This document shows, piece after piece, positions 33,965 through 42,954 of a stretch of 64,000 nt of DNA. Location of the stretch: positions 1,984,001 through 2,048,000 of the forward strand of contig CAWUFC020000001.1 in NCBI GenBank assembly GCA_963921335.3. The letters run 5' to 3'. How positions within the stretch are numbered: the first letter of the stretch is position 1; every line of letters starts with the position of its first letter. Source of the stretch: CAWUFC02 sp963921335. Lineage in GTDB: Bacteria > Pseudomonadota > Gammaproteobacteria > Pseudomonadales > Halieaceae. The notes under the pieces were generated by a model, which saw only the letters and a program-made list of their open reading frames with translations, did no database searches and was not told the origin of the DNA. Position numbers and translations under genes: made by a program.

Positions 33965-34030
33965 GCACTCGCTCTGGCATCGGTTTCTGTTATGTTAATG
34001 CAATAACTAAAAAATGCACGGAATCCACCT

Positions 34031-35374
34031 ATGCGACTGACCTTTACTCTCTGGCTGTTGCTGACCCACGCAGTCGCACACGCTGAGCCACAAAATCTTC
34101 TGGACTTGTATCGTGAGCTACACGCGCACCCTGAACTGTCTTTCCAGGAAAAGGAAACCTCGGAGAAGCTGGCGCTGGAGTTGGACTCGCTGGGTTTTGA
34201 AGTGAGCCGAGGCCTGGGACACGAGGGTTTGCGGGAGGCACTGGCAGAGGGTGGCGCCGTGCTCAATGATCGGGTCGGTGGCTATGGTGTGGTGGGTGTA
34301 CTGCGCAATGGCGACGGACCTGTGGTCATGGTGCGCACCGACACCGACGCACTGCCGGTCAGTGAACAAACCGGCCTTGATTTTGCCAGCCAGGTGCAGG
34401 CACAGGAGTTAACCGGACAGGCGGTTTCGGTAATGCACGCCTGTGGCCATGATTTGCATATGGCGGTGTGGGTTGGTGTTGCCAGAGAACTGGTGGCCAG
34501 CAAGGCCGACTGGCGTGGCACCCTGGTCTTTATTGCCCAGCCCGCAGAGGAGCGTGGCAGTGGTGCACGCATCATGCTGGCAGACGGTTTGTTTGAGCGT
34601 TTTCCTCGCCCCGACTTCAACGTGGCCCTGCATGTCTCTCCCAGTCTGCCCTCAGGCACTGTTGGCTATGTGCCTGGATGGATGATGGCCAATGTTGATT
34701 CTGTTGATATTCGCATTCATGGTGTGGGGGCACACGGAGCTTACCCGCACAAGGGCAAGGACCCAGTGGTATTAGCGGCAGCCATTATCACTGACCTGCA
34801 AACGCTGGTATCCCGTGAGGTATCGCCACTCGAACCAGCGGTAGTCACTGTGGGTTCCATACACGCGGGTACCAAGCACAATATCATTTCGGATCGCGCC
34901 GATCTGCAGCTGACCGTGCGGTCCTACAGTGATTCCGTGCGACAAACCCTGCTGAGGGGGATTGAGCGTATCGCGCTGCAGCAGGCGCGCGCTTATGGCT
35001 TCCCCGAAGACAAACTGCCTGAAGTGCGAATTGGCAGTGAGGGCACGCCAGCGATGTGGAATGACCCGGAGCTGGTTGATCGCAACGTAGCGGCCATGCG
35101 CGCCGTGCTGGGACAGAATTCGGTTGTGGAGGACACCCAGGTAATGGGCGGTGAAGATTTCGCTCGGTATGGACGTACTGATCCCCCGATTCCCAGTCAT
35201 ATGTTTCGACTCGGCACGGTAGCACCGGAACGCTATGCCGCATTTAAGGTAGGCAAGCTGGATCTGCCCAGTATGCACTCACCTTTTTACGCGCCGGATG
35301 CTGAGCGCAGCTTGACCACCGGCGTGACGGCGATGACGGCTGTGGTGAGAGATCTGCTGGGCAGCACACCTTGA
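34031..35374 (+). CDS. Exported M20-family amidohydrolase
   Basis: 447 residues with a clear signal peptide (LLLTHAVAHAEPQ). M20 metal motif HACGHDLHMA near residue 137, AEERGSGARIM with the catalytic Glu pair, HGVGAHGAYPHKGKDP in the dimerisation domain and MGGEDFARYG near the end. The closest relatives are hippurate or N-acyl-amino-acid hydrolases, here acting in the periplasm. It overlaps the MFS gene as TTGA, suggesting hydrolysis and transport of the product are coupled. Confidence 0.9.
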   Translation: MRLTFTLWLLLTHAVAHAEPQNLLDLYRELHAHPELSFQEKETSEKLALELDSLGFEVSRGLGHEGLREALAEGGAVLNDRVGGYGVVGVLRNGDGPVVMVRTDTDALPVSEQTGLDFASQVQAQELTGQAVSVMHACGHDLHMAVWVGVARELVASKADWRGTLVFIAQPAEERGSGARIMLADGLFERFPRPDFNVALHVSPSLPSGTVGYVPGWMMANVDSVDIRIHGVGAHGAYPHKGKDPVVLAAAIITDLQTLVSREVSPLEPAVVTVGSIHAGTKHNIISDRADLQLTVRSYSDSVRQTLLRGIERIALQQARAYGFPEDKLPEVRIGSEGTPAMWNDPELVDRNVAAMRAVLGQNSVVEDTQVMGGEDFARYGRTDPPIPSHMFRLGTVAPERYAAFKVGKLDLPSMHSPFYAPDAERSLTTGVTAMTAVVRDLLGSTP

Positions 35375-36564
35375 ATTTTCGCTACTGGCTGCCCGCTGCA
35401 GTCGCCTTTGTCTGCCAGGGGGTGGGTATCGGGCTGCTCGGGGTCTACGGCTTTTTTGTCGAACCTCTGGCTGAGGAGTTCGATGCCAAAGTGGCGGTGA
35501 TTAACCTCGGCCCGGTGTTACTGTTGATAGCGCCGGCTTTCGTGGGGCCAATTGTGGGCCGCTTCGTCGACACCCACTCCATCCGCAATATTCTATTGAT
35601 TGGGGTACTGGTGGCGGTGTCGGGTTTGGTGCTGGTTACACAAATGCCGGCCCTCTGGATGGCCGGTGCCTGCTTTTTTATCTTTGCCCTGGGTATGGCC
35701 ATGTACGGCCCCGTGGTGCTCAACTCCCTGCTGGTAAAGATCTATCGGGAGAATATTGCTCGGGCGCTGGCCATTGCCGCTATGGGCGTCAGCCTGGGCT
35801 CAATCAGCTGGCCCTTTGTAACCGCCTGGCTGATGGATCACTACAGCTGGCGTTTCACCCTGCTGACACTGGCTATGTGCCTGGGTGTATTGCTGGGTGT
35901 CAGTGTGCGACTGGGTCTGCCCAAACACGTGTCAGGGGACGCCCCAGCTGACCCCGAACCTGAGGGCAGCGGCGGTGGCAATGAGTTTTTGCGTGAGCGC
36001 ACCTTCTGGCTAATCGGTATTAGTGCCAGCGTGATGTATAACGCGGCGTTGCTGTCCGGCATCTGCTATGCGCCCCATTTCAAGACCATGGGTTTCAGCA
36101 ATACCGACGTGGCAACGTTTTTAGCTGCCGGCGGCATTGCCGGGATGACCGGCAAACTGCTTGTGGCCACGTTTGCTGACAGCTGGCGACACCACATCAA
36201 GTTGATGGCAATGGCGACCGCAGTACTGATGATGAGTGGCTACGGCATTCTGGTTATCGCCGATAGTTTTCTTTTGGCGGTGACTGCCACCGCGGTGATT
36301 GGCGGGGCAGGGGGTGCCTTCATACTCTTGCACCCGTTCATCAACAGTGCCTACTACTCAGCGGAACAGATGGGGCGAGTCAATGGTGCCCAAGCGCCGC
36401 TAATGCTGCCCCTGGGCCTGATTGCGGCCCCGACAGCCGGCTATGTGTTTGATACGACCGGTAGTTATGTGGGTGCCTTTAGCGGTGTGGCCGTGGTGAT
36501 TCTGCTGGCCATGGTGCTGTTGGCCATGATGCGCAAGCCCGAATTTGCGCCGTCGCTCAGCTGA
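35371..36564 (+). CDS. MFS transporter
   Basis: 397 residues with 12 predicted helices. Start TTG at 35371 overlaps the peptidase stop (TTGA). GLLGVYGFFVEPLAEEF, FVGPIVGRFVDTHSIRNILLIG and the mid-loop charged stretch before FWLIGISASVMYNAALLSG are MFS-like, similar to monocarboxylate/oxalate-formate-type carriers. Translational coupling suggests it imports or exports the M20 enzyme's substrate or product. Specificity unknown. Confidence 0.85.
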   Translation: MNFRYWLPAAVAFVCQGVGIGLLGVYGFFVEPLAEEFDAKVAVINLGPVLLLIAPAFVGPIVGRFVDTHSIRNILLIGVLVAVSGLVLVTQMPALWMAGACFFIFALGMAMYGPVVLNSLLVKIYRENIARALAIAAMGVSLGSISWPFVTAWLMDHYSWRFTLLTLAMCLGVLLGVSVRLGLPKHVSGDAPADPEPEGSGGGNEFLRERTFWLIGISASVMYNAALLSGICYAPHFKTMGFSNTDVATFLAAGGIAGMTGKLLVATFADSWRHHIKLMAMATAVLMMSGYGILVIADSFLLAVTATAVIGGAGGAFILLHPFINSAYYSAEQMGRVNGAQAPLMLPLGLIAAPTAGYVFDTTGSYVGAFSGVAVVILLAMVLLAMMRKPEFAPSLS

Positions 36565-37213
36565 TTGCCAGCCAGGTCAACAATCCACCGCCGACACCAA
36601 TAGACAGACTGCGTTTGAACACCTCTGGCGTGATCTTGGAGAGTTCCGCCAGCGGATCATGGCTCAGTTTGGTGCGCTGTAGTACCGGCCATTCGATGGA
36701 AGCACCAAACAGTCCGGAACCAATCGCTCCTGCGATGAGCATGGCACGGCCAGCATTGTCGATGGGCACCAGCACAAACAGCAGAATGACCGCCAGCAGG
36801 CTGCCCAGCTGCCCGGCGTAGCTCATGGTGTTGAACTGTTGTTCCGAGTTCTTGCCGAAGTCCCAGTCGTAGATAAACAGGCCGGGCTTTTCAGGAATCT
36901 TGTAGGTGGCGCCGGAGTAACGGGCCCCTGCCAGGTGAAACCATTCGTGTATGACGGTGCTGACCACCGCGCCAGCAATGGCAGCTGTCAGTACAGACAG
37001 AAAGCTGGCGAGCCCAAGACCGGTCAGCAGGAACCAGCTGTCCGCTGCTGCCCATAAAGTCAGGGTAGCGACGGCGACAAAAAGATGAACTGCGGCGTGC
37101 ATGCCGAGCTTTTCTGCGTTGCTGAGCTCCGGTTTGAGTTGGCTGTCTATCATCTCGGTCATGGTGACCGAGGCCTGTTCGTCCGCAACGCTATCGACTG
37201 TCTCTTCTGCCAT
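36557..37213 (-). CDS. Membrane zincin-like protein (HEWFH)
   Basis: 218 residues. Several hydrophobic helices (about 37-57, 60-85, 125-165 and the end) surround VVSTVIHEWFHLAGARYSG, with HExxH at residues 89-93. This resembles DUF3267-type putative membrane zinc peptidases. The substrate is unknown. It overlaps the MFS 3' end by eight bases and is divergent from the nitroreductase gene. Confidence 0.75.
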   Translation of the reverse strand: MAEETVDSVADEQASVTMTEMIDSQLKPELSNAEKLGMHAAVHLFVAVATLTLWAAADSWFLLTGLGLASFLSVLTAAIAGAVVSTVIHEWFHLAGARYSGATYKIPEKPGLFIYDWDFGKNSEQQFNTMSYAGQLGSLLAVILLFVLVPIDNAGRAMLIAGAIGSGLFGASIEWPVLQRTKLSHDPLAELSKITPEVFKRSLSIGVGGGLLTWLAIS

Positions 37214-37264
37214 CGTATACTCCCCCTTGTTTGGCTACTTAGTTATTACGCAGGAGTAAGCATT

Positions 37265-37912
37265 ATGGATGCCCCGTTCGATCTTTCGCAAACCGATAAA
37301 CTGCTTTCCACGACAAGGGCGGTACGCAAGCGGCTGGACTTTGATCGGCTGGTGGACGACCAGACTATTCTCGACTGTATTCGCATATCCCAGCAGGCGC
37401 CTACCGGCTCCAACACCCAGGTGTGGCGCTGGGTCGTGGTTACCGATGCCGAGAAGAAAAAGGCCATTGCCGAGGTCTATGCCCGGGGTGCGGTGTACCT
37501 CGAACAGGCTCGCGCTGCCCTGCTTGATAGGGGTGCCGAGCAAACCCATCGAGTTTACGATTCTGCGGAGTATCTGGTGACACGATTGCATGAGTCGCCG
37601 GCCCTGGTGATCCCCTGCGTGATTGGCAAGCCCGCAGCTGGCGCTCCCGCGGTAGAGGCCATCTCAATTTACGGTTCAATCATGCCGGCGGTCTGGAGCT
37701 TTATGCTGGCTCTGCGCTCCCGCGGCCTGGGGACCTGCTGGACCACTTTGCACCTGGCCGAAGAGGATACTGTGGCTGAGATTTTGGGTATCCCGGAAGA
37801 TGTGCAGCAGGTGGCACTGATTCCGGTCGCCTACACTAAGGGCACAGACTTCAAACTGGCAACCCGTCAGCCGCCGGAAGAGATCACCTTCTTCAACGGC
37901 TGGGATGCCTAG
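37265..37912 (+). CDS. Nitroreductase family protein
   Basis: 215 residues from ATG 37265 with CAGGAG upstream; the longer open frame lacks homology. TTRAVRKRLDFDRLVDDQTILDCIRISQQAPTGSNTQVWRWVVV is the FMN-binding nitroreductase start, followed by YGSIMPAVWSFMLALRSRGLGTCWTTLHLAEEDTVAEILGIPEDVQ. It reduces nitro or quinone compounds with NAD(P)H. It precedes an acyl-CoA dehydrogenase by 27 bases. Confidence 0.9.
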   Translation: MDAPFDLSQTDKLLSTTRAVRKRLDFDRLVDDQTILDCIRISQQAPTGSNTQVWRWVVVTDAEKKKAIAEVYARGAVYLEQARAALLDRGAEQTHRVYDSAEYLVTRLHESPALVIPCVIGKPAAGAPAVEAISIYGSIMPAVWSFMLALRSRGLGTCWTTLHLAEEDTVAEILGIPEDVQQVALIPVAYTKGTDFKLATRQPPEEITFFNGWDA

Positions 37913-37939
37913 TACTCGCTCCGAGGTCTGGATGATGGC

Positions 37940-39100
37940 ATGAACCTGAATCAGGATCAGAAAAGCATTGTCACTGCAGTGGAGCAGATCTGCCGCAGCT
38001 TCGGTGATGATTATTGGCTGAAGCTGGATCAGAGCAGTGAGTTCCCTCGCGATTTTCACCGCGCCATGGCCGATGGCGGTTGGCTGGGTATCACCATGCC
38101 TGAGGCCCAGGGTGGTTCGGGCATGGGTGTGACCGAGGCTGCACTGATGATGAATACGGTCTCCAGGTTTGGTGGTGGCATGGCGGCGGCATCCACCATC
38201 CATATCAATTTGTTCGGTCCACACCCCATCGTTGTCTATGGCAGTGATGAACAGAAGGAGCGCTGGTTGCCGCCTTTAATCGCCGGTACCGACCAGACCT
38301 GTTTTGGGGTGACCGAGCCTGATGCCGGTCTAAATACGTCCCGGATATCTACCCGCGCCGAGAAAGTAGAGGGGGGTTATCTGGTGAGCGGGCGCAAGAT
38401 GTGGACGACTACGGCACAGGTCGCCAACAAGATGATTCTGCTGGCTCGCACCACGCCGCTGGAGGACAGCGACAAGCCTATGCGCGGGCTGACCCTGTTT
38501 TATACCGACCTGGATCGCAGCAAGGTCGACGTGCAGGTGATTCCCAAAATGGGCCGTGCCGCGGTGGACAGCAATGCGGTGTTCATCGATGAGCTGTTTA
38601 TTCCGGAAGAGGATCGCATCGGCGAAGAGGGCAGGGGATTCTACTACCTGCTGGACAGTTTCAATCCCGAACGCATCCTGATTGGTATGGAGGCGATCGG
38701 AATCGGCCAGGATGCCCTGCAGCGTGCGGCGCACTATGCGGGCGAGCGTATTGTGTTCGACAGGCCGATTGGTCAGAACCAGGGAATTCAGCACCCATTG
38801 GCTGAACGCTGGATGTACCTTGAGTCGGCTTATGCCATGGCTATGCAGGCCGCTGAGTTGTATGACCGTGGTGAGGAGTGTGGTCCGCAGGCGAATGCCA
38901 CCAAGTTTTTGGGGGCAAGAGCAGGGTACGATGCCTGCCTGCAGGCTGTTTTAACGCTAGGTGGTATGGGCTATGCCAAGGAATACCATGTAGAGCGGCT
39001 GCTACGTGAAGTGACCTTGACGCGTATTGCTCCGGTGACGGAGCAGCTCATCCTGTCGCACATCGCCGAGAACGTGCTGGATTTACCCAAGTCCTACTAG
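37940..39100 (+). CDS. Acyl-CoA dehydrogenase
   Basis: 386 residues with FAD signatures CFGVTEPDAGLNTSRISTRAE and GRKMWTT, and the C-terminal helical domain. At the usual catalytic-Glu site (YEGT in the family) it has IAPVTEQL, so the canonical Glu is replaced. A group of ACADs with such APV(T/S) ends is known and may use another base. It oxidises an acyl-CoA to an enoyl-CoA in fatty-acid or catabolic beta-oxidation. Convergent with the CaiB/BaiF gene with a six-base gap. Confidence 0.88.
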   Translation: MNLNQDQKSIVTAVEQICRSFGDDYWLKLDQSSEFPRDFHRAMADGGWLGITMPEAQGGSGMGVTEAALMMNTVSRFGGGMAAASTIHINLFGPHPIVVYGSDEQKERWLPPLIAGTDQTCFGVTEPDAGLNTSRISTRAEKVEGGYLVSGRKMWTTTAQVANKMILLARTTPLEDSDKPMRGLTLFYTDLDRSKVDVQVIPKMGRAAVDSNAVFIDELFIPEEDRIGEEGRGFYYLLDSFNPERILIGMEAIGIGQDALQRAAHYAGERIVFDRPIGQNQGIQHPLAERWMYLESAYAMAMQAAELYDRGEECGPQANATKFLGARAGYDACLQAVLTLGGMGYAKEYHVERLLREVTLTRIAPVTEQLILSHIAENVLDLPKSY

Positions 39101-39106
39101 TGCATA

Positions 39107-40297
39107 TCAGCCGACGATATTAGCGCTGCGGTGGTTGGCTATCTCTTCTGCGGTTAAACCAAGGCCCTGTAGCACTTCATCACTGTGCTGGCCCAGCGCC
39201 GGTGCGGCGCGATAGTCGATGCTTTCCGCGAAGCGCACCGGTAGGGTACCGGTCTTTATCATGCCCAGCTGCTTGTGCTCCGTTTCAGTAATCATCTGGT
39301 TATGAATGATCTGTGGGTCTTCCGTTGCCTCCCGGATCCCGTTCACCGGGGCAGCCAGTACGTCGTATTGCCGGAAGCGTTGCTCCAGCTCCTGGGAGTC
39401 CAGCTCAGCAATGCGCGCGGCCACCAATTGATTGAGTTCGTCTTCATGCAGCTGGCGGTCACTGTTGCGTGCGAATCGCTCATCCGACAGCCAATCAGTC
39501 ATGTCCAGTGCCTGACAGAGGTTTTCCCAGAACTTCTGGTTCAATGCTGGAATCTGCCAGTAGCGACCATCGGCAGCCTGGAAACAACCATAAGGTGCCA
39601 TTAGTTCACTGCCGCAGCCGCGAGGCTGCTGCTCGTGATTGGCGACAAAGTACTGGGACATAATGGTGGGTTGCAGGTTGAACAGCGCGTCCAGCAGATT
39701 CACTTCAATCAGCCCGCCCTCGCCGGATTGATCGCGTCTTCGCAATGCCGCCAGGGCAGCAATCACCACCAGGTGCGCAGTGGTGGCATCGACGATCGGG
39801 CTGCCGGTTTTCAGTGGAGGCTCGTCGGGATTGCCCGTAATAGCCATCAGGCCACCCAGTGCCTGCACCAACGGATCTATGCCGCCGTGCCCCGCGTAGG
39901 GGCCAGAATTGCCAAAGGCGGTAACATTTATGGCAATGATGTCGGGTTTAATGGCTCTAAGGCTGTCGAAGTCTATGCCCAGTTTTTGTTTGGCCGGGGG
40001 GCGCATGTTGTCAACCACGATATCGGCTGTGGCGACCAGCTTCGCCAGCAGTGCCTTGCCTTCGTCGTGGGTCAGGTCCAGGGCGATGCCGCGTTTATTG
40101 CGATTGGCGCCGACAAACATGGCACTATCCAGGCCGACTCCCGGTCCGAGATGACGTGATTCATCACCCCGTAATGGTTCTACCTTGATGACGTCTGCAC
40201 CCAGGTCGCCAAGCATAGCAGCCCCAAATGGACCTGCCAGAACCTGGGCCAGGTCCAGTACACGTATCTGAGCCAATGGCATTGTCATGGTTTTCAC
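39107..40297 (-). CDS. CaiB/BaiF family CoA transferase
   Basis: 396 residues of family III CoA transferase. IRVLDLAQVLAGPFGAAMLGDLGADVIKVEP opens the fold; catalytic Asp170 lies in SPIVDATTAH, matching Asp169 of formyl-CoA transferase. It exchanges CoA between carboxylic acids, activating substrates for beta-oxidation. Two starts fit (40297 and 40288). It is divergent from the DUF1214 gene. Confidence 0.92.
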   Translation of the reverse strand: MKTMTMPLAQIRVLDLAQVLAGPFGAAMLGDLGADVIKVEPLRGDESRHLGPGVGLDSAMFVGANRNKRGIALDLTHDEGKALLAKLVATADIVVDNMRPPAKQKLGIDFDSLRAIKPDIIAINVTAFGNSGPYAGHGGIDPLVQALGGLMAITGNPDEPPLKTGSPIVDATTAHLVVIAALAALRRRDQSGEGGLIEVNLLDALFNLQPTIMSQYFVANHEQQPRGCGSELMAPYGCFQAADGRYWQIPALNQKFWENLCQALDMTDWLSDERFARNSDRQLHEDELNQLVAARIAELDSQELEQRFRQYDVLAAPVNGIREATEDPQIIHNQMITETEHKQLGMIKTGTLPVRFAESIDYRAAPALGQHSDEVLQGLGLTAEEIANHRSANIVG

Positions 40298-40361
40298 GCT
40301 CCCGTTTTTGCCTGTCTAAGCCTACACTGAGTGGAACGCAAAAACATAAGAAGGATGCACC

Positions 40362-41615
40362 ATGGCCGTGCTGAACAATCCCATTGATACACCGCAGCAG
40401 CGCGAGCACGAGTTGCTGGCTCTGGAACTGTTCAACAGTCCGGAACTGCAGGATGTTTACGGGCAGGTTAGGGATTATTGGCTGGATCTCGCCAAGCCCT
40501 CCGCCGATATGCTGTCCTGCTTTGACTGGGCGTTTGAAGAGGTGATGTTTGGTGCGGTGATATGGGCGCTTAACCAGGACCCGCTGTATCCGAAGGTGAT
40601 CACAATCTCTCGCCAGACCCATGAGCTGTATGGACAGCGCATTCCGGGCTCACGCTGGGGAATCGATAATCCCGACAGCGTATACAGGGTCATTCCCGTA
40701 TGCAGCTCTGAACGCTATGTGATTCGCGGAAAAGTGCATTCGCAGCGGCTGGTGGAGAACTACTTTACCCTCTGGGACAAGGACATGCGCACAGTTGGCT
40801 TGGTAGATGGCAAGGACCTGGTGCTGGACGAGGAGGGCCGATTTGAGATTACCGTGGATAGTGATCCCGCCGGTGATCGCCCCAATCATGTGCAAACGGA
40901 TGATAGCGCCTTCGAATTCTATATACGCGACGTGGTGTTTGACTGGGCCAATGATCGTACTAATGAGTTGAGTGTAGAGCGATTGGGGCCGGCACCCACC
41001 GAACCTCAGAAAGGTCGCGACGAACTGATCGATCTTGCCGCTGCCTACATGCGCAAGTACGCGACCAATACTCATCGCTGGAATATGCAGGCCCTGCAAA
41101 AAGAACCTAACGATTTTTCTTTTGTGATAGATCGTGAAGACGACGGTGCCCAGGTCGGGCAGATCTACATCATGGGCCATTTCCTGCTACCAGACGCCGA
41201 CCACGCCATTGTTCTGCAGGTGGACATGGGTGGCGCTGACTACTTTATTGCGCCAATTACCAACCTGTGGGGCACGACAAATAACATTACCGATCGCAAT
41301 GGTTGTTTGAACAAGCACCAAGCCCAGGCCAATCCTGACGGCAGCTATACCTTTGTGCTGGCTATGCGCGACCCCGGCGTCGCCAACTGGCTGGACCCTA
41401 CCGATATGCATGAGGGCATCCTGACCTTGCGCTGGGCTGAGTTTGAAGGCGGTAAGCCGTCGCCGAGCCTGGGAGTTCAGTCCTTCCTGGTGAACCTCGA
41501 GGATTACCAGCGCACCGTGGCCGCCAACGAACAGGTCAGCGTCGAGCAGCGACAACAGTGGAGTGAGGAACGTGCCGCCAGCTATGCCTGGCGCCTGGCG
41601 GTGAATACAGCATGA
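40362..41615 (+). CDS. DUF1214-like protein
   Basis: 417 residues, no signal peptide. The middle part GSRWGIDNPDSVYRVIPVCSSERYVIRGKVH and the late QVDMGGADYFIAPITNLWGT and LDPTDMHEGILTLRW strands are of the DUF1214 type found in hydrophobe- and steroid-degradation clusters of proteobacteria. No catalytic residues are known. Its stop overlaps the SDR start (ATGA), and the three genes to 42888 form one operon ended by a strong terminator. Confidence 0.75.
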   Translation: MAVLNNPIDTPQQREHELLALELFNSPELQDVYGQVRDYWLDLAKPSADMLSCFDWAFEEVMFGAVIWALNQDPLYPKVITISRQTHELYGQRIPGSRWGIDNPDSVYRVIPVCSSERYVIRGKVHSQRLVENYFTLWDKDMRTVGLVDGKDLVLDEEGRFEITVDSDPAGDRPNHVQTDDSAFEFYIRDVVFDWANDRTNELSVERLGPAPTEPQKGRDELIDLAAAYMRKYATNTHRWNMQALQKEPNDFSFVIDREDDGAQVGQIYIMGHFLLPDADHAIVLQVDMGGADYFIAPITNLWGTTNNITDRNGCLNKHQAQANPDGSYTFVLAMRDPGVANWLDPTDMHEGILTLRWAEFEGGKPSPSLGVQSFLVNLEDYQRTVAANEQVSVEQRQQWSEERAASYAWRLAVNTA

Positions 41616-42454
41616 GTAAAGTCTGGTTGATCAGTGGCTGTTCTACTGGTTTTGGACGAGAAATCGCGCTGGCTGCGTTGGCTCATGGGGATCGGGTGGC
41701 AGCGACCGCTCGATGGCTGCAAAGTATCGAGGATATTGTCAGCGCTTACCCGGAGCACTGCCTCGCAGTATCACTGGATGTGACCAATGCCGCCCAAATT
41801 GAAACTGCTGTCGCCACGACAATTGAGCATTTCGGCCAGCTCGATGTGCTGGTGAACAATGCCGGCTACGGCTATGTGGGGGCGATAGAGGAGGGCGAAG
41901 AAGAGGCGATCAGGCAGCTGTTCGAAACCAACTTCTTCGGTGCCCTGGCACTGACCCGCGCCGTGCTGCCACACATGCGTCATCGTGGCAGCGGACATAT
42001 TCTGAATAACTCGTCACAGGCAGGCCTGATGGCCAATCCCGGCACCGGTTATTACAGTGCTTCAAAGTATGCGCTGGAGGGCCTGATGGAAGCGCTGACC
42101 AAAGAGGTGGCGCCGCTGGGCATCAAAGTATGCTCGATCCAGCCTGGGGCCTTTCGCACGGATTGGTCTGGCCGTTCCATGCAGCGCAGTCCTGTGCGCC
42201 TGTCCGATTACGCCGAACATGTGGGCAGCCGCCTGGACATGATTGCCGAGATTGACGGGAAACAACCTGGCGATCCGAAATTGGCGGCCAGGGTGTTTGT
42301 GGACCTGGCCTATATGGATGAGCCCCCCGCACAACTACTGCTGGGAGCAGGCGTGCTTGCCACTTATCGCGAGAAGCTGGCCGGGCTAACGGCCAGCCTG
42401 GATGAATGGCAGGAAGTGACCGAGGGTGTGGATTACTTGGCAGGAGAAAACTGA
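41612..42454 (+). CDS. Short-chain dehydrogenase/reductase
   Basis: 280 residues. ISGCSTGFG is the cofactor loop, NNAGYGYVGA, SSQAGLMANPGTGYYSASKYALEG with catalytic YxxxK. This retinol-dehydrogenase-like SDR group usually uses NADP or NAD and acts on hydrophobic alcohols or ketones. ATGA overlap with the DUF1214 gene and TGATG contact with the SnoaL gene show tight coupling. Confidence 0.9.
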   Translation: MSKVWLISGCSTGFGREIALAALAHGDRVAATARWLQSIEDIVSAYPEHCLAVSLDVTNAAQIETAVATTIEHFGQLDVLVNNAGYGYVGAIEEGEEEAIRQLFETNFFGALALTRAVLPHMRHRGSGHILNNSSQAGLMANPGTGYYSASKYALEGLMEALTKEVAPLGIKVCSIQPGAFRTDWSGRSMQRSPVRLSDYAEHVGSRLDMIAEIDGKQPGDPKLAARVFVDLAYMDEPPAQLLLGAGVLATYREKLAGLTASLDEWQEVTEGVDYLAGEN

Positions 42455-42888
42455 TGGACGACAGTCGCCTGATTGAGAACCTGATATATACCTATGCCGA
42501 ACGCATAGATGCCGGTGACCTTGAGGGGGTGGCCGAGTTGTTTCGCAATGGCGAGATCGCCGCACCGACAGAGGGGAGCCTGGTGCAAGGCTATGAAGCC
42601 GTGCTGGCAATGTACCAGGGTGCAACCCGCCTCTATCCCGATACCGGCACGCCGATGACCCGGCATATCACCAGCAATGTCATCATCGAGGTTAGCGGCG
42701 ATCAGGCCGATTCGCGCTCATGTTTTACGGTGGTGCAGGGTACCTCTGAGTTTCCGCTGCAACCCATCATATCCGGCCGCTATCGCGACAGCTTTCGAAA
42801 GGCCGCGACGGGCTGGGAGTTTGCTCGCCGAGAAATGCATGTGGACCTGGTTGGCGACATGTCCGCCCATCTGCTGATTGAACTGTAA
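42454..42888 (+). CDS. SnoaL-like/NTF2-fold protein
   Basis: 144 residues from ATG 42454, sharing one base with the SDR stop; CAGGAG precedes it. IENLIYTYAERIDAGDLEGVAELF, then HITSNVIIEV and ARREMHVDLVG are typical of SnoaL-like proteins (NTF2 fold), which include isomerases, cyclases and dehydratases on ring ketones. It ends the operon before the terminator at 42910-42937. Confidence 0.88.
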   Translation: MDDSRLIENLIYTYAERIDAGDLEGVAELFRNGEIAAPTEGSLVQGYEAVLAMYQGATRLYPDTGTPMTRHITSNVIIEVSGDQADSRSCFTVVQGTSEFPLQPIISGRYRDSFRKAATGWEFARREMHVDLVGDMSAHLLIEL

Positions 42889-42909
42889 TACGCTGACCTC
42901 ACACAAATA

Positions 42910-42937
42910 AAAAAGGCCGCCCTGGGGCGGCCTTTTT
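42910..42937. terminator. Bidirectional rho-independent terminator
   Basis: GGCCGCCC pairs with GGGCGGCC (42915-42932), flanked by five A before and five T after. It ends both the DUF1214-SDR-SnoaL operon on the plus strand and the TonB-receptor gene on the minus strand. Confidence 0.95.
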
Positions 42938-42954
42938 GGTAGAACAGCGAAGTT

